Shown here piece after piece: positions 24,493 through 33,615 of a stretch of DNA of 64,000 bases. Source of the stretch: Neisseria sicca. Lineage in GTDB: Bacteria > Pseudomonadota > Gammaproteobacteria > Burkholderiales > Neisseriaceae. Both the position numbers and the translations under genes were made by a program. Below the pieces are notes generated by a model, which saw only the letters and a program-made list of their open reading frames with translations, searched no databases and was not told the origin of the DNA. The stretch lies in assembly GCF_017753665.1 (NCBI RefSeq), contig NZ_CP072524.1:2294001-2358000 (forward strand), given 5' to 3'. Positions within the stretch are counted from its first letter, which is position 1, and each line of letters starts with the position of its first letter.

Positions 24493-25677
24493 ATGGCAAA
24501 GGAAAAATTTGAACGTAGCAAACCGCACGTAAACGTTGGCACCATTGGTCACGTTGACCATGGTAAAACCACCCTGACTGCTGCTTTGACTACTATTTTG
24601 GCTAAAAAATTCGGTGGTGCTGCAAAAGCTTACGACCAAATCGACAACGCTCCCGAAGAAAAAGCCCGCGGTATTACCATTAATACCTCACACGTAGAAT
24701 ACGAAACCGAAACCCGCCACTACGCACACGTAGACTGCCCGGGTCACGCCGACTACGTTAAAAACATGATTACTGGTGCCGCACAAATGGACGGCGCGAT
24801 CTTGGTATGTTCCGCTGCTGATGGTCCTATGCCGCAAACCCGCGAACACATCCTATTGGCTCGCCAAGTAGGCGTACCTTACATCATCGTGTTCATGAAC
24901 AAATGCGACATGGTTGATGATGCCGAGCTGTTGGAGCTGGTTGAAATGGAAATCCGTGACTTGCTGTCAAGCTACGACTTCCCAGGTGACGACTGCCCGA
25001 TCGTACAAGGTTCTGCACTGAAAGCCTTGGAAGGCGACGCCGCTTACGAAGAAAAAATCTTCGAACTGGCTGCCGCATTGGACAGCTACATCCCGACTCC
25101 TGAGCGTGCCGTGGACAAACCGTTCTTGTTGCCTATCGAAGACGTATTCTCTATCTCAGGTCGTGGTACAGTAGTAACCGGCCGTGTAGAGCGCGGTGTC
25201 ATCCACGTTGGTGACGAGATCGAAATCGTAGGTCTGAAAGAAACCCAAAAAACCACTTGTACCGGTGTTGAAATGTTCCGCAAACTGCTGGACGAAGGTC
25301 AAGCAGGTGACAACGTAGGCGTATTGCTGCGCGGTACCAAACGTGAAGAAGTGGAACGCGGTCAAGTATTGGCTAAACCGGGTACCATCACTCCTCACAC
25401 TAAATTCAAAGCAGAAGTTTACGTATTGAGCAAAGAAGAGGGTGGTCGTCATACTCCGTTCTTCGCTAACTACCGTCCTCAATTCTACTTCCGTACTACC
25501 GACGTAACCGGCGCGGTTACTTTGGAAGAAGGTGTAGAAATGGTTATGCCTGGTGAGAACGTAGCCATCACTGTAGAACTGATTGCACCGATCGCTATGG
25601 AAGAAGGTCTGCGCTTTGCGATTCGCGAAGGTGGCCGTACCGTAGGTGCGGGTGTGGTTTCTTCTATCATCGCTTAA
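24493..25677 (+). CDS. tuf: Elongation factor Tu, copy 1 (tRNA-linked)
   Basis: 394 residues. GTP-dependent carrier of aminoacyl-tRNA. G motifs: GHVDHGKTT (G1), GITINTSHVEY (G2), DCPGHADYV (G3), NKCD (G4), SAL (G5). The protein is identical to the copy at 41316-42500; I see only about seven nucleotide differences, six in roughly the first 45 codons and one in the penultimate codon. It is co-transcribed with tRNA-Tyr, Gly, Thr and Trp, the classic second-tuf arrangement. Confidence 0.98.
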   Translation: MAKEKFERSKPHVNVGTIGHVDHGKTTLTAALTTILAKKFGGAAKAYDQIDNAPEEKARGITINTSHVEYETETRHYAHVDCPGHADYVKNMITGAAQMDGAILVCSAADGPMPQTREHILLARQVGVPYIIVFMNKCDMVDDAELLELVEMEIRDLLSSYDFPGDDCPIVQGSALKALEGDAAYEEKIFELAAALDSYIPTPERAVDKPFLLPIEDVFSISGRGTVVTGRVERGVIHVGDEIEIVGLKETQKTTCTGVEMFRKLLDEGQAGDNVGVLLRGTKREEVERGQVLAKPGTITPHTKFKAEVYVLSKEEGGRHTPFFANYRPQFYFRTTDVTGAVTLEEGVEMVMPGENVAITVELIAPIAMEEGLRFAIREGGRTVGAGVVSSIIA

Positions 25678-25683
25678 GTTTAG

Positions 25684-25759
25684 AGGCCAATAGCTCAATT
25701 GGTAGAGTATCGGTCTCCAAAACCGAGGGTTGGGGGTTCGAGACCCTCTTGGCCTGCCA
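25684..25759 (+). tRNA. tRNA-Trp (CCA)
   Basis: Acceptor AGGCCAA pairs with TTGGCCT, anticodon stem TCGGT/ACCGA with loop CTCCAAA gives CCA, T arm GGGGTTCGAGACCC, encoded CCA. It starts 7 nt after the tuf stop. Confidence 0.96.
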
Positions 25760-25763
25760 AATA

Positions 25764-25798
25764 AAAAATTAACCGGCCCTGTGCCGGTTAATTTTTTT
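25764..25798 (+). terminator. Intrinsic terminator of the tRNA-tuf operon
   Basis: AATTAACCGGC and GCCGGTTAATT form an 11-bp stem, followed by seven T. Confidence 0.92.
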
Positions 25799-25878
25799 GC
25801 ATTTCTTTTTTAGTAATTAATTTAAACCATTGCATGAGTGAGATAGTGCGACTTTGATGCTGTGGTGAGTGAGTAAAG

Positions 25879-26151
25879 ATGACTGAACATACATCTGAAC
25901 ATAAAGCAGAAAAGTCGGGTCAGCTTGTAACATCCGGCAATCATTCTACGCCGCCTAAGCGAGAAGGGCTGCTTTCCTATTTTAAAAACTCATGGTCTGA
26001 GTTTAAAAAAGTTGTTTGGCCTACGCGAGATGATGCAGTTAAGATGACGATATTCGTCGTTATATTTGTAGCAATCTTGGCAGTATTTATTTATGCGGCA
26101 GACAGTGCTATTTCTTGGCTGTTTTTTGATGTGTTGTTGAAGAGGGGGTAA
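25879..26151 (+). CDS. secE: Preprotein translocase subunit SecE
   Basis: 90 residues. Essential membrane subunit of the SecYEG channel. A polar N-terminal tail is followed by the amphipathic helix with the SecE signature EFKKVVWPTRDDAVKMT (about 48-64) and one membrane segment (about 57-80). A single membrane span is the short form of SecE. It lies just before nusG, the near-universal order. Confidence 0.95.
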   Translation: MTEHTSEHKAEKSGQLVTSGNHSTPPKREGLLSYFKNSWSEFKKVVWPTRDDAVKMTIFVVIFVAILAVFIYAADSAISWLFFDVLLKRG

Positions 26152-26153
26152 AA

Positions 26154-26687
26154 ATGTCAAAACGTTGGTATGTTGTGCAGGCTTATTCCGGCTTTGAGAA
26201 AAATGTCCAGAAGATCCTAAAAGAGCGTATCGCTCGCGAAGGTATGGAAGGTTATTTCGGTCAGATTCTTGTTCCGGTTGAAGAAGTGGTCGATATTAAA
26301 AATGGTCGCAAAACCATTAGCGAGCGTAAGTTTTATCCGGGCTATGTTTTGGTCGAAATGGAAATGACCGATGATTCATGGCATTTGGTGAAAAGTACCC
26401 CTCGAGTTTCAGGTTTTATTGGTGGTACGGCAAATAAGCCTACTCCGATTTCTCAAAGAGAGGCTGATGCAATCTTGCAACAGGTTCGTTCTGGGGTTGA
26501 GAAGCCTAAACCTAAAGTTGAATTTGAAGTGGGGCAGCAAGTTCGTGTGAACGAAGGACCTTTTGCTGACTTCAACGGTATTGTAGATGAAGTGAATTAT
26601 GAGCGTAATAAATTGAGGGTTTCTGTTCAGATTTTTGGTCGTGAAACCCCGGTTGAGCTGGAGTTTGGTCAAGTAGAAAAGATTTAA
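26154..26687 (+). CDS. nusG: Transcription antitermination factor NusG
   Basis: 177 residues. NGN domain (KRWYVVQAYSGFEKNVQKIL, then FYPGYVLVEMEM) and C-terminal KOW domain (GQQVRVNEGPFADFNGIVDE). It binds RNA polymerase beta-prime and, by its KOW domain, Rho or ribosomal protein S10. It starts 2 nt after the secE stop, so it is co-translated. Confidence 0.97.
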   Translation: MSKRWYVVQAYSGFEKNVQKILKERIAREGMEGYFGQILVPVEEVVDIKNGRKTISERKFYPGYVLVEMEMTDDSWHLVKSTPRVSGFIGGTANKPTPISQREADAILQQVRSGVEKPKPKVEFEVGQQVRVNEGPFADFNGIVDEVNYERNKLRVSVQIFGRETPVELEFGQVEKI

Positions 26688-26700
26688 GTTTTTAAATCCC

Positions 26701-26729
26701 TTGAAAAAAAATCTCTAAGTAAATATAAT
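26701..26729 (+). promoter_or_regulatory. Promoter of rplK-rplA
   Basis: TTGAAA (26701-26706), 17 bp, TATAAT (26724-26729). The leader (about 58 nt) has a small hairpin GCGGAA-ATGG-TTCCGC. Confidence 0.7.
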
Positions 26730-26793
26730 ACTGAATTCTTTTTTGGGAAGCGGAAATGGTTCCGCGCTATACCCGTTTTTAGGAGTCCTATAA

Positions 26794-27228
26794 GTGGCAA
26801 AGAAAATTATCGGCTATATCAAACTGCAAATTCCTGCAGGTAAAGCCAATCCATCTCCCCCAGTTGGTCCTGCTTTGGGTCAGCGTGGTCTGAATATTAT
26901 GGAATTCTGTAAAGCATTTAATGCTGCAACTCAAGGCATGGAGCCTGGTTTGCCGATTCCAGTTGTAATTACTGCATTTGCGGATAAGTCATTCACTTTT
27001 GTGATGAAAACTCCTCCGGCCTCTATTCTGTTGAAAAAAGCTGCCGGTTTGCAAAAAGGTAGTTCTAATCCTCTGACAAACAAAGTGGGTAGATTGACCC
27101 GTGCTCAGTTGGAAGAAATTGCTAAAACTAAAGAACCTGATTTGACTGCTGCTGATTTGGATGCTGCTGTTCGCACTATTGCTGGTTCTGCTCGCTCAAT
27201 GGGTTTAGATGTGGAGGGTGTTGTATAA
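26794..27228 (+). CDS. rplK: 50S ribosomal protein L11
   Basis: 144 residues, starting with GTG after AGGAGT at 26781-26786. uL11 signatures: GYIKLQIPAGKANPSPPVGP, ALGQRGLNIMEFCKAFN, and DLDAAVRTIAGSARSMGL at the C-terminus. It forms the GTPase-associated stalk base. Its TAA overlaps the rplA ATG by one base (TAATG). Confidence 0.98.
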   Translation: MAKKIIGYIKLQIPAGKANPSPPVGPALGQRGLNIMEFCKAFNAATQGMEPGLPIPVVITAFADKSFTFVMKTPPASILLKKAAGLQKGSSNPLTNKVGRLTRAQLEEIAKTKEPDLTAADLDAAVRTIAGSARSMGLDVEGVV

Positions 27229-27923
27229 TGGCTAAAGTATCTAAACGCTTGAAAGCTTTGCGCTCTTCTGTTGAAGCCAATAAATTATATGCAATTGATG
27301 AAGCAATTGCTTTGGTAAAAAAAGCAGCGACTGCTAAATTTGACGAGTCTGTCGACGTATCTTTCAACTTGGGTGTTGATCCGCGTAAATCTGACCAAGT
27401 TATCCGTGGTTCAGTTGTTCTGCCTAAAGGTACTGGTAAAACAACCCGCGTGGCGGTATTTACTCAAGGTGCAAATGCTGAAGCAGCTAAAGAAGCTGGT
27501 GCTGATGTTGTCGGCTTTGAAGATTTGGCTGCTGAAATCAAAGCAGGTAATCTGAACTTTGACGTTGTTATTGCTTCTCCTGATGCAATGCGCATCGTTG
27601 GTCAGTTGGGTACTATCTTGGGTCCGCGTGGCTTGATGCCAAACCCTAAAGTGGGTACTGTTACTCCTAATGTGGCTGAAGCAGTTAAAAATGCAAAAGC
27701 AGGTCAAGTGCAATATCGGACAGACAAAGCTGGTATCGTTCATGCAACTATCGGTCGTGCTTCGTTCGCTGAAGCTGATTTGAAAGAGAACTTTGATGCG
27801 TTGCTGGACGCTATCGTTAAAGCTAAACCCGCTGCTGCTAAAGGTCAGTACCTGAAAAAAGTTGCTGTATCCAGCACTATGGGTTTAGGTGTTCGCGTTG
27901 ATACATCAAGCGTGAATAACTAA
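27228..27923 (+). CDS. rplA: 50S ribosomal protein L1
   Basis: 231 residues, the usual uL1 length. Signatures: YAIDEAIALVKKAATAKFDE, LGVDPRKSDQVIRGSV, LGPRGLMPNPKVGTVTPN and STMGLGVRVDTS. It is the translational repressor of its own operon in E. coli; the same is inferred. One-base overlap with rplK. Confidence 0.98.
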   Translation: MAKVSKRLKALRSSVEANKLYAIDEAIALVKKAATAKFDESVDVSFNLGVDPRKSDQVIRGSVVLPKGTGKTTRVAVFTQGANAEAAKEAGADVVGFEDLAAEIKAGNLNFDVVIASPDAMRIVGQLGTILGPRGLMPNPKVGTVTPNVAEAVKNAKAGQVQYRTDKAGIVHATIGRASFAEADLKENFDALLDAIVKAKPAAAKGQYLKKVAVSSTMGLGVRVDTSSVNN

Positions 27924-27934
27924 TCTAAGAAATT

Positions 27935-27965
27935 TTCAAGCAACTCTATTTTTGAGTTGCTTGAA
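27935..27965 (+). terminator. Hairpin terminator after rplA
   Basis: TTCAAGCAACTC-TATTTTT-GAGTTGCTTGAA is a 12-bp perfect stem but the T run after it is short. It may be partial. Confidence 0.65.
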
Positions 27966-27989
27966 TTTGGGCTACTTAGAATTAAGTAG

Positions 27990-28144
27990 ATGTCCAAGAC
28001 CGTAGGGATCGCAAGATTTAATCGTAACTGCCCTACGCAGACGGTAGTCCTGAAACACATTGCAAGATTGCTTGTAAGATGTCTTTTTAGGTTACCGCGC
28101 TGGTGGGATATCATTCCGATATCCTGTTTATAAACAGTGGGAGG
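27990..28144 (+). promoter_or_regulatory. Ribosomal protein L10 leader
   Basis: The stretch with CGTAGGGATCGCAAGA, the matching CTGCCCTACGCAGACGGTAG and TCCTGAAACACATTGCAAG has the layout of the L10(L12)4 autoregulatory leader that precedes rplJ in many bacteria. A second stem GGATATC/GATATCC lies just before the ribosome-binding site. Binding of L10-L12 would repress rplJL. Confidence 0.75.
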
Positions 28145-28150
28145 TAGACC

Positions 28151-28651
28151 TTGAGTCTCAATATTGAAACCAAGAAAGTAGCCGTAGAGGAAATCAGCGC
28201 AGCAATTGCTAACGCTCAGACTCTCGTGGTTGCTGAATATCGCGGTATCAGTGTTTCCAGCATGACTGAGCTTCGCGCTAATGCGCGTAAAGAAGGCGTT
28301 TACTTGCGCGTTCTGAAAAACACATTGGCTCGTCGTGCAGTAGAGGGTACTTCATTCGCAGCTTTGGCTGATCAAATGGTTGGTCCGTTGGTTTATGCTG
28401 CTTCTGAAGATGCTGTTGCTGCTGCTAAAGTGCTGCACCAATTCGCGAAAAAAGATGACAAGATTGTAGTTAAAGCCGGTTCTTACAATGGTGAAGTGAT
28501 GAATGCTGCTCAGGTTGCTGAGTTGGCTTCTATTCCGAGCCGCGAAGAGCTGTTGTCCAAACTGTTGTTCGTTATGCAAGCTCCTGTATCAGGCTTTGCG
28601 CGTGGTTTGGCTGCTTTGGCAGAGAAAAAAGCAGGCGAAGAGGCCGCTTAA
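28151..28651 (+). CDS. rplJ: 50S ribosomal protein L10
   Basis: 166 residues, read from TTG at 28151 with GGGAGG at 28139-28144. The family start SLNIETKKVAVEEI and VAEYRGISVSSMTELR are intact, and the C-terminal helix that binds L7/L12 dimers is present (REELLSKLLFVMQAPVSG). TTG fits a weakly initiated, feedback-controlled gene behind the L10 leader. Confidence 0.97.
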   Translation: MSLNIETKKVAVEEISAAIANAQTLVVAEYRGISVSSMTELRANARKEGVYLRVLKNTLARRAVEGTSFAALADQMVGPLVYAASEDAVAAAKVLHQFAKKDDKIVVKAGSYNGEVMNAAQVAELASIPSREELLSKLLFVMQAPVSGFARGLAALAEKKAGEEAA

Positions 28652-28709
28652 TCAATTTTGTTTCTGTTAATCAATTATTTTTTAATACAATATTTGGAGT
28701 ATAAATAGC

Positions 28710-29081
28710 ATGGCTATTACTAAAGAAGACATTTTGGAAGCAGTTGGTTCTTTGACCGTAATGGAATTGAACGACTTGGTTAAAGCTTTTGAAGAAAAAT
28801 TCGGTGTTTCTGCTGCTGCAGTTGCAGTTGCAGGTCCTGCAGGTGCTGGTGCGGCTGCTGCTGAAGAAAAAACTGAATTTGACGTAGTATTGGCTTCTGC
28901 CGGTGACCAAAAAGTTGGCGTGATTAAAGTAGTTCGCGCAATTACCGGTCTGGGTCTGAAAGAAGCTAAAGACATCGTTGATGGCGCACCTAAAACTCTT
29001 AAAGAAGGTGTTTCTAAAGCTGAAGCTGAAGACATCCAAAAACAATTGGAAGAAGCCGGCGCTAAAGTCGAAATCAAATAA
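28710..29081 (+). CDS. rplL: 50S ribosomal protein L7/L12
   Basis: 123 residues. N-terminal dimerisation domain (ILEAVGSLTVMELNDLVKAF), an Ala/Gly-rich hinge (about 38-52), and the factor-binding C-terminal domain (KVGVIKVVRAITGLGLKEAK). GGAG lies before the ATG. It is the multi-copy stalk protein that recruits EF-Tu and EF-G. Confidence 0.98.
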   Translation: MAITKEDILEAVGSLTVMELNDLVKAFEEKFGVSAAAVAVAGPAGAGAAAAEEKTEFDVVLASAGDQKVGVIKVVRAITGLGLKEAKDIVDGAPKTLKEGVSKAEAEDIQKQLEEAGAKVEIK

Positions 29082-29097
29082 TTTGATGCTTCCTGTG

Positions 29098-29128
29098 AAG
29101 GCTGGCAGTTTTCTGCCAGCCTTATTTT
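29098..29128 (+). terminator. Terminator/attenuator between rplL and rpoB
   Basis: AAGGCTGGCAG-TTTT-CTGCCAGCCTT is an 11-bp stem with a tail of ATTTTG. In E. coli the equivalent hairpin lets only part of transcription reach rpoB. Confidence 0.85.
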
Positions 29129-29152
29129 GCTTGTTGTTATTAGGTTAATAGA

Positions 29153-29208
29153 TTATTTACATTTATTTGCAATTTATTCGCAAGTTAAGTTTAAATAAAT
29201 GTAAATAA
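29153..29208 (+). repeat. Perfect 16-bp inverted repeat in the rpoB leader
   Basis: TTATTTACATTTATTT (29153-29168) and its exact complement AAATAAATGTAAATAA (29193-29208) enclose 24 nt with an inner TTGC/GCAA pair. In RNA it would form a long AU-rich hairpin between the attenuator and rpoB. Confidence 0.85.
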
Positions 29209-29269
29209 CACAAACAATAGGCGTTATTTCAGACGACCTCTTTCTTTAAAATTGCTTTTCGGAGTGTAT

Positions 29270-32200
29270 ATGAACTATTCGTTTACCGAGAAAAAACGTA
29301 TCCGTAAGAGTTTTGCAAAACGAGAGAACGTATTGGACGTTCCCTTTTTGTTGGCAACACAAATTGATTCTTATGCGAAATTTCTGCAATTAGAAAATGC
29401 TTTTGATCAGCGCACTGACGATGGTCTGCAGGCTGCATTTAATTCTATTTTCCCTATCGTAAGCCACAACGGTTATGCGCGTCTGGAGTTTGTGCATTAC
29501 ACGTTGGGTGAGCCTTTGTTTGATATTCCTGAATGTCAATTGCGTGGAATCACTTATGCCGCTCCTCTGCGTGCGCGTATCCGATTGGTGATTTTAGACA
29601 AGGAAGCGTCTAAACCGACAGTCAAAGAAGTTCGTGAAAATGAAGTGTACATGGGCGAAATCCCATTGATGACTCCAAGCGGTTCGTTTGTCATTAACGG
29701 TACCGAACGTGTAATTGTTTCTCAGTTGCACCGTTCTCCCGGTGTGTTCTTTGAGCATGACCGTGGTAAAACCCATTCCTCCGGTAAATTGTTGTTCTCC
29801 GCTCGAATTATTCCTTACCGTGGTTCGTGGTTGGATTTCGAATTTGACCCGAAAGATTTGCTGTATTTCCGTATCGACCGTCGCCGCAAAATGCCGGTTA
29901 CGATTTTGTTGAAGGCCTTGGGCTACAACAATGAGCAGATCTTGGATATTTTCTACGATAAAGAAACGTTCTATCTGTCTGAAAATGGTGTTCAAACCGA
30001 TTTGGTTGTAGGTCGTCTGAAAGGTGAAACTGCCAAAGTTGATATCCTGGATAAAGAAGGCAACGTCTTGGTTGCTAAAGGTAAACGTATTACCGCAAAA
30101 AATATCCGTGATATTAGCAATGCGGGATTGACTCGTTTGGATGTGGAGCCCGAAAGCCTGTTAGGCAAAGCGTTGGCTGCCGATTTGATTGACCCGGAAA
30201 CAGGTGAAGTATTGGCTGTTGCCAATGATGAAATCACTGAAGAGTTGTTGGCAAAATTTGATATTCATGGTGTAAAACAGCTTACTACGCTTTACATTAA
30301 TGAATTGGATCAGGGCGGTTATATTTCCAATACTCTGCGCACTGATGAGACTGCTGATCAGCAAGCAGCACGTGTTGCGATTTATCGTATGATGCGCCCA
30401 GGCGAACCCCCTACCGAAGAGGCAGTAGAGCAATTGTTTAACCGCTTGTTCTTCAGTGAAGATAGCTACGATTTGTCTCGCGTAGGTCGTATGAAATTCA
30501 ATACGCGTACTTATGAACAAAAATTGTCTGAAGCACAACAACAGTCTTGGTATGGCCGTTTGTTGAATGAAACTTTCGCAGGCGCTGCCGAAAAAGGCGG
30601 TTATGTTCTGAGCGTCGAAGATATTGTTGCCTCAATTGCTACTTTGGTTGAATTGCGTAACGGTCATGGCGAAGTGGACGATATTGACCACTTGGGCAAC
30701 CGTCGTGTGCGTTCGGTAGGTGAGTTGACTGAAAACCAATTCCGCAGTGGTTTGGCTCGCGTGGAACGTGCTGTAAAAGAACGCCTGAATCAAGCGGAAT
30801 CAGAAAACTTAATGCCGCATGATTTGATTAATGCGAAACCTGTTTCTGCTGCCATCAAAGAATTCTTCGGCTCAAGCCAATTGAGTCAGTTTATGGATCA
30901 GACCAACCCCTTGTCTGAAGTAACCCATAAGCGCCGCGTATCTGCGTTGGGCCCGGGTGGTTTGACCCGTGAACGCGCCGGTTTTGAGGTGCGAGACGTG
31001 CATCCGACCCACTATGGCCGCGTATGTCCGATTGAAACGCCTGAAGGTCCGAACATCGGTTTGATTAACTCATTGTCCGTTTATGCGCGTACCAATGATT
31101 ATGGTTTCTTGGAAACTCCTTACCGCCGCGTTATCGACGGCAAAGTAACCGAGGAAATCGATTACTTGTCTGCCATTGAAGAAGGCCGTTATGTGATTGC
31201 ACAGGCGAATGCTGATTTGGACAAAGACGGTAATTTGATTGGCGACTTGGTAACTTGTCGCGAAAAAGGCGAAACCATTATGGCAACGCCTGACCGTGTG
31301 CAATATATGGACGTGGCAACCGGTCAAGTGGTATCCGTAGCGGCATCCCTGATTCCGTTCTTGGAACACGATGATGCGAACCGTGCATTGATGGGTGCCA
31401 ACATGCAACGTCAGGCCGTACCGTGCCTGCGTCCTGAAAAACCGATGGTTGGTACCGGTATCGAACGTTCCGTTGCTGTTGACTCTGCTACTGCAATCGT
31501 TGCCCGCCGCGGCGGTGTGGTTGAGTATGTTGATGCCAACCGTGTTGTGATTCGTGTCCATGACGATGAAGCGACTGCCGGTGAAGTGGGTGTCGATATT
31601 TACAACTTGGTTAAATTCACCCGTTCCAACCAATCTACCAATATCAACCAACGTCCGGCCGTCAAAGCTGGCGACGTTTTGCAACGCGGCGATTTGATTG
31701 CTGACGGCGCATCCACCGATTTGGGCGAATTGGCTCTGGGTCAAAACATGACCATCGCCTTCATGCCGTGGAACGGTTATAACTATGAAGACTCGATTCT
31801 GATTTCCGAAAAAGTGGCTGCAGACGACCGCTATACTTCGATTCACATTGAGGAATTGAATGTTGTTGCCCGCGACACCAAGCTGGGTGCGGAAGATATT
31901 ACCCGCGATATTCCGAACTTGTCCGAGCGTATGCAAAACCGTTTGGATGAATCCGGTATCGTTTACATCGGTGCGGAAGTGGAAGCAGGTGATGTGTTGG
32001 TAGGTAAAGTAACGCCTAAAGGCGAAACCCAACTGACTCCTGAAGAGAAACTGCTGCGCGCCATCTTTGGCGAAAAAGCATCCGACGTAAAAGACACCTC
32101 GTTGCGTATGCCTACTGGCATGAGCGGTACGGTTATCGACGTTCAAGTCTTTACTCGCGAAGGTATCCAACGCGACAAACGTGCTCAATCCATTATTGAT

Positions 32201-33448
32201 TCCGAGCTGAAACGTTACCGTCAAGACTTGGGAGACCAGTTGCGTATTTTTGATAACGATGCATTCGACCGTATTGAGCGTATGATCGTTGGTCAAAAAG
32301 CCAACGGCGGTCCGATGAAGCTGGCCAAAGGCAGCGAAATTTCGACAGAATATCTGGCAAGTCTGCCCAGCAAACACGATTGGTTCGATATCCGTTTGTC
32401 TGATGAAGATTTGGCCAAACAATTAGAACTGATTAAATTGAGTCTGCAACAAAAACGCGAAGAAGCGGACGAATTGTACGAAATCAAGAAGAAAAAACTG
32501 ACCCAAGGCGACGAATTGCAGCCTGGCGTACAAAAAATGGTGAAAGTCTTTATCGCCATCAAACGCCGTCTGCAAGCCGGTGACAAAATGGCGGGCCGCC
32601 ACGGTAACAAAGGTGTGGTATCGCGTATTCTGCCGGTGGAAGATATGCCTTACATGGCGGACGGTCGTCCCGTGGACATCGTACTGAACCCGTTGGGCGT
32701 ACCTTCCCGTATGAACATCGGTCAGATTTTGGAAGTTCACTTGGGTTGGGCGGCAAAAGGTATCGGCGAGCGTATCGACCGTATGCTGAAGGAGCAACGC
32801 AAAGCCAGCGAGCTGCGCGAGTTCTTGAACAAACTCTACAACGGCAGCGGTAAGAAAGAAGATTTGGATGCCCTGACTGATGAAGAAATCATCGAACTGG
32901 CTTCCAATCTGCGTAAAGGCGCATCTTTCGCATCGCCGGTGTTTGACGGTGCGAAAGAATCCGAAATCCGTGAAATGCTGAATTTGGCTTATCCGAGCGA
33001 TGATCCTGAAGTCGAAAAATTGGGCTTTAACGACAGCAAAACCCAAATTACGCTGTATGACGGACGCTCTGGCGAACCGTTTGACCGCAAGGTCACAGTA
33101 GGTGTGATGCACTATCTGAAACTGCACCACTTGGTTGACGAAAAAATGCACGCGCGCTCTACCGGTCCGTATAGTTTGGTTACTCAACAGCCTCTGGGCG
33201 GTAAAGCTCAGTTCGGTGGTCAACGTTTCGGTGAGATGGAGGTTTGGGCGCTGGAAGCATACGGCGCAGCCTACACACTGCAAGAGATGTTGACCGTGAA
33301 GTCCGACGACGTAACAGGCCGTACAAAAATGTACGAGAACATCGTCAAAGGCGAGCACAAAATTGATGCCGGTATGCCTGAGTCCTTCAACGTATTGGTT
33401 AAAGAGATTCGCTCACTGGGCTTGGATATTGATTTGGAACGTTACTAA
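29270..33448 (+). CDS. rpoB: RNA polymerase subunit beta
   Basis: 1392 residues from ATG at 29270 (MNYSFTEKKRIRKSFAKREN, the family N-terminus) with GGAG upstream. The rifampicin region is wild-type in appearance (SSQLSQFMDQTNPLSEVTHK then RRVSALGPGGLTRERAGFE). Other core motifs: YGRVCPIETPEGPNIGLINS, AFMPWNGYNYEDSI, and the C-terminal GGKAQFGGQRFGEMEVWALE. A DUS near 30010 encodes VGRLKGE. It is co-transcribed with rpoC. Confidence 0.98.
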   Translation: MNYSFTEKKRIRKSFAKRENVLDVPFLLATQIDSYAKFLQLENAFDQRTDDGLQAAFNSIFPIVSHNGYARLEFVHYTLGEPLFDIPECQLRGITYAAPLRARIRLVILDKEASKPTVKEVRENEVYMGEIPLMTPSGSFVINGTERVIVSQLHRSPGVFFEHDRGKTHSSGKLLFSARIIPYRGSWLDFEFDPKDLLYFRIDRRRKMPVTILLKALGYNNEQILDIFYDKETFYLSENGVQTDLVVGRLKGETAKVDILDKEGNVLVAKGKRITAKNIRDISNAGLTRLDVEPESLLGKALAADLIDPETGEVLAVANDEITEELLAKFDIHGVKQLTTLYINELDQGGYISNTLRTDETADQQAARVAIYRMMRPGEPPTEEAVEQLFNRLFFSEDSYDLSRVGRMKFNTRTYEQKLSEAQQQSWYGRLLNETFAGAAEKGGYVLSVEDIVASIATLVELRNGHGEVDDIDHLGNRRVRSVGELTENQFRSGLARVERAVKERLNQAESENLMPHDLINAKPVSAAIKEFFGSSQLSQFMDQTNPLSEVTHKRRVSALGPGGLTRERAGFEVRDVHPTHYGRVCPIETPEGPNIGLINSLSVYARTNDYGFLETPYRRVIDGKVTEEIDYLSAIEEGRYVIAQANADLDKDGNLIGDLVTCREKGETIMATPDRVQYMDVATGQVVSVAASLIPFLEHDDANRALMGANMQRQAVPCLRPEKPMVGTGIERSVAVDSATAIVARRGGVVEYVDANRVVIRVHDDEATAGEVGVDIYNLVKFTRSNQSTNINQRPAVKAGDVLQRGDLIADGASTDLGELALGQNMTIAFMPWNGYNYEDSILISEKVAADDRYTSIHIEELNVVARDTKLGAEDITRDIPNLSERMQNRLDESGIVYIGAEVEAGDVLVGKVTPKGETQLTPEEKLLRAIFGEKASDVKDTSLRMPTGMSGTVIDVQVFTREGIQRDKRAQSIIDSELKRYRQDLGDQLRIFDNDAFDRIERMIVGQKANGGPMKLAKGSEISTEYLASLPSKHDWFDIRLSDEDLAKQLELIKLSLQQKREEADELYEIKKKKLTQGDELQPGVQKMVKVFIAIKRRLQAGDKMAGRHGNKGVVSRILPVEDMPYMADGRPVDIVLNPLGVPSRMNIGQILEVHLGWAAKGIGERIDRMLKEQRKASELREFLNKLYNGSGKKEDLDALTDEEIIELASNLRKGASFASPVFDGAKESEIREMLNLAYPSDDPEVEKLGFNDSKTQITLYDGRSGEPFDRKVTVGVMHYLKLHHLVDEKMHARSTGPYSLVTQQPLGGKAQFGGQRFGEMEVWALEAYGAAYTLQEMLTVKSDDVTGRTKMYENIVKGEHKIDAGMPESFNVLVKEIRSLGLDIDLERY

Positions 33449-33454
33449 ACAGAA

Positions 33455-33490
33455 GTTTTCAGACGGCCTCTTTGAAGGTCGTCTGAAAAA
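33455..33490. repeat. DUS pair after rpoB, one arm in the GCCGTCTGAA dialect
   Basis: TTTTCAGACGGCCT (AGGCCGTCTGAA form) faces AGGTCGTCTGAAAA. Stem has one G-T wobble. A further single DUS follows at about 33537. As rpoBC are co-transcribed, read-through must occur or it is not a functional terminator. Confidence 0.7.
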
Positions 33491-33615
33491 GCGGTTGCAG
33501 AATAAGAATGAATTAATCGAAATCTGAAAATATCAGGTCGTCTGAAACCGTAACGTACCGTTTCCAATATCGAAAATCCGCCACGCGGTAAAAATACTTC
33601 CTTCAAGGAGCAAAA

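Noticed and set aside
31070..32422. 450-codon reverse-strand frame opposite rpoB
   Set aside because: Antisense shadow of a conserved gene with low-complexity, implausible composition.
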